From Silanimonas sp021297925 (GTDB taxonomy: Bacteria > Pseudomonadota > Gammaproteobacteria > Xanthomonadales > Xanthomonadaceae), in assembly GCA_027532825.1 (NCBI GenBank), contig JAPZTL010000008.1:124001-188000 (forward strand): a stretch of 64,000 nt of DNA. Direction: 5' to 3'. The notes beneath the pieces were generated by a model. It had not been told where the DNA came from, did no database searches, and saw only the letters and a list, made by a program, of their open reading frames with translations. Every line of letters starts with the position of its first letter. Position 1 is the first letter of the stretch. Both the position numbers and the translations under genes were made by a program. This document shows positions 42,810-51,208 of this stretch, in pieces.

Positions 42810-44525
42810 ATGGCCGATACCGACGCCCCCCTCGACCTCGATCCCAGCCTGGACGCGCGCATCGCCTCGGCCCTCGTGGCCCGTGGTCGCCTGAAGGACG
42901 CCGACCTCGTCCGCGCAGAACGCTTGCGGGCGGAAACGGGCGGTGGCCTGCCCTCGCTGCTGGTGAAGCTCGGCATGGTGTCCGAGCGCGACATGGCCGA
43001 CACCCTCGGCGACGTGCTGCACCTGCCGGTGCTGGCCGCCAAGGATTGCCCGGACGCCCCGCCGGCGAACGTGCAGCTGTCGCTGAAGTTCCTGAAGCAC
43101 CACGGCCTTTGCCCTGTGGGCGAGGACGAGGCCTCGGTCACGGTGCTCTGCGCCGACCCGCAGGACGCCTACCTCGCCGACGCCGTGCGCCTCGCCACCG
43201 GCCGCGAGGTGAAGTTGGCGGTCGGACTGCGCTCGGAGATCAGCGATCTCGTCGAGCGCTACTACGGCCAGGGGCGCAGCGCGCTGGGCGCCATCGTCGA
43301 GGACGTCGGCGAAGAGTCGCGCGAGGAGGACGACGTCGAGCACCTGCGCGACCTCGCCTCCGAGGCGCCGGTGATCCGCCTCGTCAACCTGTTGATCCAG
43401 CGCGCCGTCGAGACGCGGGCCTCCGACATCCACATCGAGCCGTTCGAGACGCGACTGAAGGTGCGCTACCGCATCGACGGCGTGCTGATCGACGCCGAGA
43501 GCCCGCCCGCCGCGTTGACAGCGGCGGTGATCTCTCGCATCAAGATCATGGCGAAGCTCAACATCGCCGAGCGCCGCCTGCCGCAGGACGGCCGCATCAT
43601 GGTGCGCGTGCAGGGCAAGGAGCTCGACCTGCGCGTCAGCACCGTGCCGACGCAGCACGGCGAGAGCGTGGTGATGCGCCTGCTCGACCGCGAGTCGGTG
43701 GTGTTCGACTTCCACACGCTGGGCTTCACCGACGAGTTCCTGCCGCGCTTCATGAAGGTGCTGGACCAGCCGCACGGCATCCTGCTGGTCACGGGCCCCA
43801 CCGGTTCGGGCAAGACGACGACGCTCTACACCGCGCTTTCCAAGCTCAATACCGACGACGTCAAGATCATCACGGTCGAGGACCCGGTCGAGTACCAGAT
43901 CGAGGGCATCAACCAGATCCAGGCGAAGGCGCAGATCGGCCTCGACTTCGCCACGGCGCTGCGCAGCATCGTCCGCCAGGACCCGGACATCATCATGATC
44001 GGCGAGATGCGCGACCTGGAGACGGCGAAGATCGCGATCCAGTCGGCGCTCACCGGCCACCTCGTGCTCAGCACGCTGCATACGAACAGCGCGGCTGGCG
44101 GCATCACGCGTCTGCTCGACATGGGCGTCGAGGACTATCTGCTCACCTCGACGGTCAACGGCATCCTCGGCCAGCGACTCGTGCGCAAGCTGGAGCCGAC
44201 CCATGCCGAGCGCTACGAGGTCTCTCCCGAAGAGATCGAGAAATTCGGTTTGCGCCGCCTGCAGCCGGAAGGCCCGATCCACCTCTACCGCCCGATGCCG
44301 TCGGCGCTGACGCCGACCGGCTACCTCGGCCGCACGACGATCATGGAGTTCCTCGTCGTCGACGACGCCATCCGCAAGCTCGTCATGCAGCACGCCACGA
44401 GTGCCGAGATCGAGCGCGAGGCGCGCGCTCGCGGCATGCGCACGATGTACGAGGACGGGCTCGCCAAGGCGCTGGCTGGACAGACGACGATCGAGGAAGT
44501 GCTGCGCGTGACGGAAGAGGCGTGA
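42810..44525 (+). CDS. gspE: Type II secretion ATPase GspE (XpsE)
   Basis: A 571-residue cytoplasmic hexameric ATPase that powers pseudopilus assembly. N-terminal domains (1-160) bind GspL; the core has Walker A GPTGSGKTTT, Asp box ITVEDPVEYQ, Walker B DPDIIMIGEMRD and the His box STLHTNSA. The zinc-binding region that in most GspE proteins has two CxxC pairs (about residues 465-515 here) contains no Cys: RKLEPTHAERY and YRPMPSALTPTGYLGRTTI replace them. First gene of the xps-order operon. Confidence 0.96.
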   Translation: MADTDAPLDLDPSLDARIASALVARGRLKDADLVRAERLRAETGGGLPSLLVKLGMVSERDMADTLGDVLHLPVLAAKDCPDAPPANVQLSLKFLKHHGLCPVGEDEASVTVLCADPQDAYLADAVRLATGREVKLAVGLRSEISDLVERYYGQGRSALGAIVEDVGEESREEDDVEHLRDLASEAPVIRLVNLLIQRAVETRASDIHIEPFETRLKVRYRIDGVLIDAESPPAALTAAVISRIKIMAKLNIAERRLPQDGRIMVRVQGKELDLRVSTVPTQHGESVVMRLLDRESVVFDFHTLGFTDEFLPRFMKVLDQPHGILLVTGPTGSGKTTTLYTALSKLNTDDVKIITVEDPVEYQIEGINQIQAKAQIGLDFATALRSIVRQDPDIIMIGEMRDLETAKIAIQSALTGHLVLSTLHTNSAAGGITRLLDMGVEDYLLTSTVNGILGQRLVRKLEPTHAERYEVSPEEIEKFGLRRLQPEGPIHLYRPMPSALTPTGYLGRTTIMEFLVVDDAIRKLVMQHATSAEIEREARARGMRTMYEDGLAKALAGQTTIEEVLRVTEEA

Positions 44526-44529
44526 TCGC

Positions 44530-45750
44530 GTGGCGCTGTTCCGCTACACCGCCCTGAGCCCCGCCGGCGAAACCCTCGCCGGCACGATGGAGGCCGGCCG
44601 CGCCGAGGACGTCGTCGCGCGCCTGCAGGAGCAGGGCCATTTGCCTGTGCAGGTGGCGAGTGGCGATGCCGCGGGCGGCGAGGGCGTGGCGGCGCTGTTC
44701 CGCCGCGCGGCGCTCGACGACGCCGGCGTGCTGCAGTTCACCCAGCAGCTCGCGACGCTGTTGGCCGCCGGCCAGGCGCTGGACCGCGCGTTGGGCACGC
44801 TGGTCGAACTGCCGGAGCGTCCCGAAGGCCGCCGCGTCATTGAACGCATCCGCGACGCGGTGCGCGGGGGCCTGCCGCTGTCGGCGGCGCTGGAGCAGCA
44901 GCACGGCCTGTTCCCGCGGCTCTACGTGAACCTGGTCCGCGCCGGCGAGGCCGGGGGCGGCCTGCAGCCGGCGCTCGCGCGGTTGGCCGACCACCTCGAG
45001 CGCAGCGCCGCACTGCGCGCGCAGCTGGTGTCGGCGCTCGTCTACCCGGTGCTGCTGCTCGTCATGGTGGGCGCGGTCATCGTGCTGCTGCTGGCCTTCG
45101 TCGTGCCGCAGTTCGATGAACTGCTGCGCTCGGCCGAGGTCACGCTGCCCTGGTACACCGAGGCCGTGCTGGCCACGGGCCTGTTCCTGCGCACTTGGGG
45201 CCTGCCGATGTTCATCGCCGTCGGGTTGGGCCTTCTGGCCGCGCTGCGCCACCTGCGCCGCCCGGGCCCGCGCGCCGCCTTCGACGCCTGGCTGCTCGAC
45301 CGCCCGCGGCTCGGGCCGCTGGCGGCCCGCTTCGAGACCGCGCGGCTGGCCCGCACGCTGGGCACGCTGCTCGGCAACGGCGTGCCGCTGCTGGCGTCGC
45401 TGGGCATCGCCCGGCAGTCGGTGGCCAACGTGGCGCTCGGCGAGGCGTTGGCCCAGGCCACCGAGGACGTGAAGGGCGGGCAGGGCCTCGGCTTCGCGCT
45501 GGCCCGCACCAAGCGCTTCCCCCGGCTGGCCGTGCAGATGGTGCAGGTCGGCGAGGAGAGCGGCGAACTCGGCGGCATGCTGCTGAAGGTGGCCGACGCC
45601 TTCGACGCCGAGACCCGCCGTGCGCTGGAGCGCGCGCTGTCGGCGTTGGTGCCGTTGGTCACGCTGCTGATGGCCGTCGTCGTCGGCATCGTGATCATGG
45701 CCGTGCTCGTCCCGATCTACCAACTCACCAGCAATGCAGGAGTGTTGTGA
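44530..45750 (+). CDS. gspF: Type II secretion inner-membrane platform protein GspF
   Basis: A 406-residue polytopic protein of the assembly platform. Two T2SSF domains (about 70-195 and 270-395) each begin with a helical bundle (FTQQLATLLAAGQALDRAL and ARTLGTLLGNGVPLLASL), with three membrane segments and the family EESGELGGML motif. GTG start 4 bases after gspE; it ends at the gspG start (TGATG). Confidence 0.95.
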   Translation: MALFRYTALSPAGETLAGTMEAGRAEDVVARLQEQGHLPVQVASGDAAGGEGVAALFRRAALDDAGVLQFTQQLATLLAAGQALDRALGTLVELPERPEGRRVIERIRDAVRGGLPLSAALEQQHGLFPRLYVNLVRAGEAGGGLQPALARLADHLERSAALRAQLVSALVYPVLLLVMVGAVIVLLLAFVVPQFDELLRSAEVTLPWYTEAVLATGLFLRTWGLPMFIAVGLGLLAALRHLRRPGPRAAFDAWLLDRPRLGPLAARFETARLARTLGTLLGNGVPLLASLGIARQSVANVALGEALAQATEDVKGGQGLGFALARTKRFPRLAVQMVQVGEESGELGGMLLKVADAFDAETRRALERALSALVPLVTLLMAVVVGIVIMAVLVPIYQLTSNAGVL

Positions 45751-46166
45751 TGCGTTCGATGTCCCCCCGCGCGGCGCAGGCCGGGTTCACGCTGATGGAG
45801 ATCCTGATCGTCGTGGCGCTGATCGCCGGGATCATGGCCTTCGCCGCGTCGCAGATCTTCGGCGGCGCCGATCGCGCCAATGCCCGCCTCGCGGGCACGC
45901 AGCTGGAGGCCCTGGCGGCGAAGATCGAGCAGTACCGCATGGACACGGGCCAGATGCCCGCGTCGCTGGAGAACCTCGTGACCAACCCCGGCACGCCGGG
46001 TTGGCTGGGCCCCTACGTCCGCAAGGTCGAGGACCTGCGCGATCCGTGGGGGCAGGCGATCACGTTGCGCGCCCCCGGCGCCAACGGCCCGTTCGAGCTG
46101 GTCAGCACCGGCGCGGACCGGGCGCCCGGCGGCGAGGGCGTGGACGCCGACATCGTCCGTCCTTGA
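45750..46166 (+). CDS. gspG: Major pseudopilin GspG
   Basis: A 138-residue prepilin-like protein forming the pseudopilus shaft. The leader ends in G, followed by FTLMEILIVVALIAGIM with Glu at +5, the prepilin peptidase site. The C-terminal calcium-loop region is typical: DLRDPWGQAITL...GPFELVSTGAD. AGGAG lies 7 bases upstream. Its processing enzyme (PilD/GspO) is not in the window. Confidence 0.95.
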   Translation: MRSMSPRAAQAGFTLMEILIVVALIAGIMAFAASQIFGGADRANARLAGTQLEALAAKIEQYRMDTGQMPASLENLVTNPGTPGWLGPYVRKVEDLRDPWGQAITLRAPGANGPFELVSTGADRAPGGEGVDADIVRP

Positions 46167-46191
46167 GCCCTGGCCGGACGCGCGCGCCGCG

Positions 46192-46692
46192 ATGCCCGCC
46201 CCCGCGCCCGCCCGACGTCGTTCGTGCGCCCCGCGTTCGGCGGGCTTCACGCTGCTGGAGCTGCTGCTGGTCGTCGCGGTGATGGCCTCGGCGCTGGCGC
46301 TGCTGGGCGGCGCCGTCGCCGGCGCGCTGCCGGGCCAGCAGTTGCGTGACGCGACCGCGCGGCTGGCCGCCGAGTTGCGCGCCACCCGCGCGCGCGCCGT
46401 CGCCACCGGCGAGGACCAGGTGTTCCGGCTCGATCCGGCGTCGCGGCACTGGGCCAGCGGCCCGGCGGGCGGGGAGGCGCGGCGTTCGGGGTCGTTGCCG
46501 GAAGGCCTGTCGCTCCGCGCCACCGTGGCCCGCGAGGCCCAGCCCGGCCCGGACGAGGCGGCGATCCGTTTCTTCGCCGACGGCACCAGCAGCGGCGGTC
46601 GCATCGTGCTGAGCCGCGACAGCGCCGCATGGCGGGTCGATGTGGCGTGGCTCACCGGCGCGGTCCGCGTCGAGCGCGGCGAGGGGCGATGA
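46192..46692 (+). CDS. gspH: Minor pseudopilin GspH
   Basis: A 166-residue minor pseudopilin. A 18-residue basic leader ends in G, then FTLLELLLVVAVMASALALLGG. The rest is a beta-rich GspH-type domain with FRLDPASRHW and IRFFADGTSSGGRIVL. Its stop overlaps the gspI start (ATGA). There is a 25-base gap to gspG, one of the larger gaps in this operon. Confidence 0.92.
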   Translation: MPAPAPARRRSCAPRSAGFTLLELLLVVAVMASALALLGGAVAGALPGQQLRDATARLAAELRATRARAVATGEDQVFRLDPASRHWASGPAGGEARRSGSLPEGLSLRATVAREAQPGPDEAAIRFFADGTSSGGRIVLSRDSAAWRVDVAWLTGAVRVERGEGR

Positions 46693-47135
46693 AGCGCGCG
46701 GCCGGCTTCACGCTGCTCGAGGTGCTGCTCGCAGTCGCGCTGCTGGGCGGGGCGTCGGTGCTGCTGCTGGGCCTGCTCTCCAACGGCCTGCGCGACACCG
46801 CGGCCGCGGAGCGCGGCAACGAAGCGGCCCTGCATGCCCGCAGCCTGCTCGACAACCTCGGGCGAATGGAGCGCCTGCGCCCCGGCACGCGCTCGGGCGT
46901 GATCGACGGCGGCCGTTACCGCTGGACGCTGGACGTGCGGCCGGTGGTCGACCCGTGGCCGGCCCCGCCGACGCGCACGCCGGTCGCGCCGGGTGCGGGC
47001 GTCGACCTGAACGCACCCACCGAACCCGTGCTGTACCGCGCCGTGCTGACCGTGCGCTGGGGCGACGGCGAATCGCCGGGCCAGCTCGAGGTCCAGACCC
47101 TGCGCGCGCTCTATGCGCTGCCGGAGGACCGGTGA
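46689..47135 (+). CDS. gspI: Minor pseudopilin GspI
   Basis: A 148-residue minor pseudopilin of the tip complex. The leader MKRAAG is followed by FTLLEVLLAVALLGGASVLLL. The body is typical of GspI/XpsI, with a Pro-rich insertion near residues 95-115. Start and stop overlap both neighbours by 4 bases. Confidence 0.92.
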   Translation: MKRAAGFTLLEVLLAVALLGGASVLLLGLLSNGLRDTAAAERGNEAALHARSLLDNLGRMERLRPGTRSGVIDGGRYRWTLDVRPVVDPWPAPPTRTPVAPGAGVDLNAPTEPVLYRAVLTVRWGDGESPGQLEVQTLRALYALPEDR

Positions 47136-47800
47136 ACCGCCGCGGCTTCAGCCTCGTCGAACTGCTGCTCGCGACCGCGCTGCTCGCCGCGGCCTTGGCA
47201 CTGGCCTTCGGCATCGTGCAGGGCGCGGCCCGCGCCGGCGCCTCGGCCGAACGCCTGGCGCTGCACAACGACCGGCTGCGCACGGCCCAGGCCTTCGTGC
47301 GCCGGCAGGTGGCCGACGCGTTGCCGCAGCCGCTCGATCCCACCGAGGGGATCGAGGCCTTGACGCTGCTCGAGGTCGCGCCCGACCGGCTCGCCTTCGT
47401 CGGCCTGATGCCGGGCACGCTGGCCCGGGGCGGGGCATACGTGCAGGTGTTCCGACTCGTGCGGGGGCGCGGCGGCCAGGCCCTGGTCTTCGAGTACCGG
47501 ATGATGACGCCGACCGGGGTGCTGCCGCCCGAGCGTCCGGCGGAGGTGCTGATCGACGGGCTCGAGGACGCACGCTTCTCGGTGCGCGGCTTCGGCCCGG
47601 ACGGCCGTCCCGAGGACTGGCGCGGCGAGTGGGAACGGCCGGGCCAGCTGCCGACGCAGGTGCGGCTCGAGGCGCGCTTCCGCGACCGCCGCTGGCGCTT
47701 CCCGACGATGGTCGTGCCGCTGCGCTACAGCCTGTCCGGCGTGGTCGGCCTGCTGCCCGAGGCCGCGCGCCGCGACACGCGCGGGGAGGGCGAGCGATGA
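47132..47800 (+). CDS. gspJ: Minor pseudopilin GspJ
   Basis: A 222-residue minor pseudopilin. The leader MNRRG is followed by FSLVELLLATALLAAALALA with Glu at +5. A beta-rich globular domain follows. GTG start inside the gspI stop. With GspI and GspK it forms the pseudopilus tip. Confidence 0.92.
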   Translation: MNRRGFSLVELLLATALLAAALALAFGIVQGAARAGASAERLALHNDRLRTAQAFVRRQVADALPQPLDPTEGIEALTLLEVAPDRLAFVGLMPGTLARGGAYVQVFRLVRGRGGQALVFEYRMMTPTGVLPPERPAEVLIDGLEDARFSVRGFGPDGRPEDWRGEWERPGQLPTQVRLEARFRDRRWRFPTMVVPLRYSLSGVVGLLPEAARRDTRGEGER

Positions 47801-48675
47801 GGCAGCGCGGCGTCGCCCTGCTGGTCGTGATGTGGCTGCTGGTGCTGCTGGCATCGATCGTCGGCCTGTTCGCGCTGAACGCCCATGTCGAGGCGCTGCA
47901 GGCCTCCGCGCAGCGGCAGCGCCTGGCGCTGGAGGCCGCGGCCGAGGCCGGGCTCGAGGCGGCGGCGGCGCGCCTGCTCGCGGTCGATCCGGCGCGTCGC
48001 CCGATCCCGGACGGGCGCCCCACGCGGCTCGACCTCGGCGACGGCATCACGGTCGACGTCGCGATCACCGACGAGAGCGGCAAGGTCGACCTCAATGTCG
48101 CCGACGTGACGCTGCTGGCGCGCCTCGGCGAGCAGGCGGGCCTGCCGGCCCCCGAGGCGGCGGCCGTCGCGGCCGCCATCGTGGACTGGCGCGATGCCGA
48201 CAGCCTCGTCGGCCCGTCCGGCGGCGCGGAGGCCGGCGAGTACCGCGCGGCGGGCCTGCCCTACGGCCCGGCGAACCGGGCGTTCGCGCAGGTGCCGGAA
48301 GTACAGCGGGTGCTGGGGCTGCGCCCGGGGGCCTACCGGGCGATGCGCCCCTACCTGACCGTGTACACGGGGCTGGCGCAGCCCAACCTCGCCTTCGCCG
48401 ACCGGCCGGTGCTGCTGGCGATGGGTCTCGCGCCGCCCCTGGTCGACCAGGTGCTGGCCGCGCGCGCCGCGATGCAGCCCGGCCTGCCGCCGCCGGCGCT
48501 TCCGGGCGGGCTTGTCCTCGCCGCGACCGGGACCGGCACGTATAGTATTTCGAGCCGCGCCGCGCGCGCCGACGGGCCAAGGGCCGAACTCGAAGCCACC
48601 GTCCGGGTCGGCGCCGGGGGCTTCCTCGGCCAGGTCTACACGCCGCTGTCGTGGCGCCACGGACAACAGGACTGA
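47797..48675 (+). CDS. gspK: Pseudopilin GspK
   Basis: A 292-residue largest pseudopilin. The leader MRQRG is followed by VALLVVMWLLVLLASIVGL and, as usual for GspK, has no Glu at +5. An alpha-helical insert with TDESGKVDLNVADVTLLARL is characteristic. It caps the pseudopilus. Overlaps gspJ and gspL. Confidence 0.92.
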   Translation: MRQRGVALLVVMWLLVLLASIVGLFALNAHVEALQASAQRQRLALEAAAEAGLEAAAARLLAVDPARRPIPDGRPTRLDLGDGITVDVAITDESGKVDLNVADVTLLARLGEQAGLPAPEAAAVAAAIVDWRDADSLVGPSGGAEAGEYRAAGLPYGPANRAFAQVPEVQRVLGLRPGAYRAMRPYLTVYTGLAQPNLAFADRPVLLAMGLAPPLVDQVLAARAAMQPGLPPPALPGGLVLAATGTGTYSISSRAARADGPRAELEATVRVGAGGFLGQVYTPLSWRHGQQD

Positions 48676-49802
48676 TGGCCAACGCCCCCCTCGCCAACGC
48701 CTCTTGGGATTCGCTGCGCCTGCGCTGGGCGGCCAGCCCGCTTCCGGCCGCCCTTGCCGCGTGGTGGGACGGGCTGCTTGCGTTGCTGCCCGAGAGCGGG
48801 CGTGACGTCTGGTTCCCGCCGGTGCGCCGCCTGTGGCTGCGCCCGGAGGGCACGCGTCTGCTCGTCGAGGAGCAGGCCGGTGCCCGCCGCGAGACGCTGG
48901 GCGACCTGCCGTTCGAGGCCGAATCGGGCGCGTCCCTGCGCGCCAGCCTGGACCGTCGTGGCGTCGACGGCGAGGTCTGGCTGGTCCTGCCGGCGCGCGA
49001 TGGCCTGGTGCGCGAACTGGTCGTGCCGGCCGCCGCCGAGCCGCAGCTGGACGCCGTGCTGCGCCATGAGATCGATCGGCAGACGCCGTTCCCGCCCGAC
49101 CAGGTCGTGTTCGCCGGGCAGGTGCTGTCCCGCGACGCGAAGGCCGGGCAGCTGCGCGTCGAGCTCGCCGTGCTGCCGCGCGCGCGGCTCGACGCCGCGT
49201 TGGCGGCGCTCGGTCCCCTGGCCGAGCGGTTGGCCGGCGTGGACCTCGACGATGCCGCGCATCGTGCGGGCCGGCGTCGCAACCTGTTGCCCGCGCCGTC
49301 GCGTCGCGTGCGCGTCGACCGCGACGGCCGGCTGCGCGCGGCCCTGCTCGGTGGCGCGGCGCTGGCGCTGGTGCTCGCCGGCCTCGTCACGCTGGCGCAT
49401 CGCGAACGCGCGCTGGCCGACCTCGAAGCCCGTCGCGACGCCGCCTTCGATGCGGCCCGCCAGGCCCGCGCCCTGCGCGCCCAGCTCGACGGCGCCGCCA
49501 CGGCGGCGAACTTCCTCGCCGAGACCCGCGCCGCGCGCCCGACCGCCCTCGAGGTCCTCGACGACCTCACCCGCCGCCTGCCGGACGACGTCTACCTGAC
49601 GCGGCTGATGATCGAGCAGGACCGGGTCACGATGACCGGCCTCGCCGTGTCGTCGGGCAGCGTCGTCGCCCATCTGCAGGGCTCGCCGTTCCTGCGCTCG
49701 CCCGCGCTCGCCGGCATGGTCCAGAAGGACCCGGCGACCGGCCGCGACAGCTTCACCGTCATCGCCCAGCTCGCCCCGGGAGGCGCCGATGCCGCGCGTT
49801 GA
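48675..49802 (+). CDS. gspL: Type II secretion protein GspL (XpsL)
   Basis: A 375-residue bitopic inner-membrane protein: cytoplasmic actin-like domain (1-210), one membrane segment (about 222-242, ALLGGAALALVLAGLVTLA) and a periplasmic coiled coil plus PilN-like ferredoxin domain. It recruits GspE to the platform. I start it at the ATG in the gspK stop (TGATG); a GTG 24 bases upstream is also in frame. Confidence 0.9.
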   Translation: MANAPLANASWDSLRLRWAASPLPAALAAWWDGLLALLPESGRDVWFPPVRRLWLRPEGTRLLVEEQAGARRETLGDLPFEAESGASLRASLDRRGVDGEVWLVLPARDGLVRELVVPAAAEPQLDAVLRHEIDRQTPFPPDQVVFAGQVLSRDAKAGQLRVELAVLPRARLDAALAALGPLAERLAGVDLDDAAHRAGRRRNLLPAPSRRVRVDRDGRLRAALLGGAALALVLAGLVTLAHRERALADLEARRDAAFDAARQARALRAQLDGAATAANFLAETRAARPTALEVLDDLTRRLPDDVYLTRLMIEQDRVTMTGLAVSSGSVVAHLQGSPFLRSPALAGMVQKDPATGRDSFTVIAQLAPGGADAAR

Positions 49803-50421
49803 TGGCCTCGCCCGTTTCCGGCCGCTGCTCGGGCTGGGGCTCGCCGGCGCGGTGGCCTATGGCCTGCTCGTGCACTGGTGGTGGACCGCCCCGATGCTGG
49901 CGCTGGGCGATCGCATCGCCGACGTCCGCGACGAGGAGCTCGGGCTGCGGATGGAGGCGGCCCAGCGCCCGGCGCTGGAGTCGGCGCTCGCCGACCTGCG
50001 CGCGGCCGAGGCCGCCGACCCGGGCTTCCTCGCCGAGCCCGACCGCGATCTCGCCACCGCTGCGCTCGTCAGCCGGCTCGAGGCCGAGGTGCGCCGTGCC
50101 GCGCCCAACCCGCTGGCCTGCGAGATCACCGCCCGCACGCCGCTGGACGTGGCGACCGACGCCCCGTACCCGCGCGTGACCGTGCAGATCCGGTTGCGCT
50201 GCGACGCGGCCGCGCTGGGCCAGGTGCTGCACGCGCTGGAGGGTGGACGCCCGCAGTTGTTCGTCGACAACCTCGCCTTGCAGAGCCTCTCGGCATTCTT
50301 CGGCGCCGGCCAGGCGCCGGGCGACAGCCGCATCGACGTGACCTTCGATCTCTATGGCTTCCTGCGCCCGGCCGCGCCCGCCGCGCCGCAGGCCCCGCCC
50401 AAGGAGAGCCCCGGTGCTTGA
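49789..50421 (+). CDS. gspM: Type II secretion protein GspM (XpsM)
   Basis: A 210-residue bitopic protein with one N-terminal membrane segment (12-34), a coiled coil and a C-terminal ferredoxin-like domain, the GspM layout; it partners GspL. Sequence conservation is low in this family, so the call leans on size and position. It overlaps gspL by 14 bases and gspN by 8. Confidence 0.88.
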   Translation: MPRVDGLARFRPLLGLGLAGAVAYGLLVHWWWTAPMLALGDRIADVRDEELGLRMEAAQRPALESALADLRAAEAADPGFLAEPDRDLATAALVSRLEAEVRRAAPNPLACEITARTPLDVATDAPYPRVTVQIRLRCDAAALGQVLHALEGGRPQLFVDNLALQSLSAFFGAGQAPGDSRIDVTFDLYGFLRPAAPAAPQAPPKESPGA

Positions 50422-51208
50422 CGGCCTGCGCCCCGCCACCCTCCTGGCCGCGGCCTTCGCCGCATGGAGCGCCGGCCTGCTCGTCGCCGCTTTCGCCGGC
50501 CTCGGCGGGCGCGTCGGGCCGCATCCCGACGACCTGGCGCTGGCACCGCCGCTGCCCACGGTGCATCGCGCCGTCGGCGACACGCGCCTCGGGTCGCCCA
50601 GCCAGTACCTCGCCGTGGGCGAACGCCCGCTGCTCAATGCCGACCGCCGGCCGGCGCCGGTCGCCGTGGCCGCCACCGAGGCCGAGGCGCCGTTCGAGGG
50701 CGTGCTGACCTCGGTGCTGCTGACCGGGACGCTGAAGATGGCGATCTTCGGGGAACAGGACGGGCAGGTGCAGCGCCGCGTCCGCCTCGGCGACACCATC
50801 CCCGGCACGTCGTGGCGCCTGGCCGGCCTCGAGCCGCGCCGCGCCGTGCTCGACGGCCCCGGTGGGCAGCGCGTGCTCGACCTCCGCGTCTTCGACGGCA
50901 AGGGCGGTGTCGCGCCGACCCCGGTGCAGTTCCCGACCGATGCCGCCGCGCCGAAGCCCGCCCAGGGCCTGTCCGGCGGCACGGTCACCGGCGGCACGCC
51001 GGCACCGGGCGTGCCGGCCCTGCCCGTGCCCGCCAGCAGCAATCCACCCTCGCTCGTCGAGCAGGCCACCGCCGCCAACGACGAGGCCGCGCGCCGCGCC
51101 GCCGAGGAGCAGGCGCAGGTCGAGGCCATCCGAGCCCGCATCGAGGCCCGCCGCGCGCAGCTGCGCGAGCAGGCCGCCAACGCCAACGCGCCTTCCGCCG
51201 AACGATGA
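50414..51208 (+). CDS. gspN: Type II secretion protein N (XpsN, GspC-like role)
   Basis: A 264-residue inner-membrane protein with an N-terminal membrane segment (8-30), a homology-region-like periplasmic domain (about 95-165, LTGTLKMAIFGEQDGQVQRRVRLGDTI...), a Pro/Ala-rich stretch and a C-terminal charged helix. In Xanthomonas, XpsN contacts the secretin in place of GspC, which is absent here. GTG start with AAGGAG 7 bases upstream, inside the gspM 3' end. Confidence 0.88.
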   Translation: MLDGLRPATLLAAAFAAWSAGLLVAAFAGLGGRVGPHPDDLALAPPLPTVHRAVGDTRLGSPSQYLAVGERPLLNADRRPAPVAVAATEAEAPFEGVLTSVLLTGTLKMAIFGEQDGQVQRRVRLGDTIPGTSWRLAGLEPRRAVLDGPGGQRVLDLRVFDGKGGVAPTPVQFPTDAAAPKPAQGLSGGTVTGGTPAPGVPALPVPASSNPPSLVEQATAANDEAARRAAEEQAQVEAIRARIEARRAQLREQAANANAPSAER

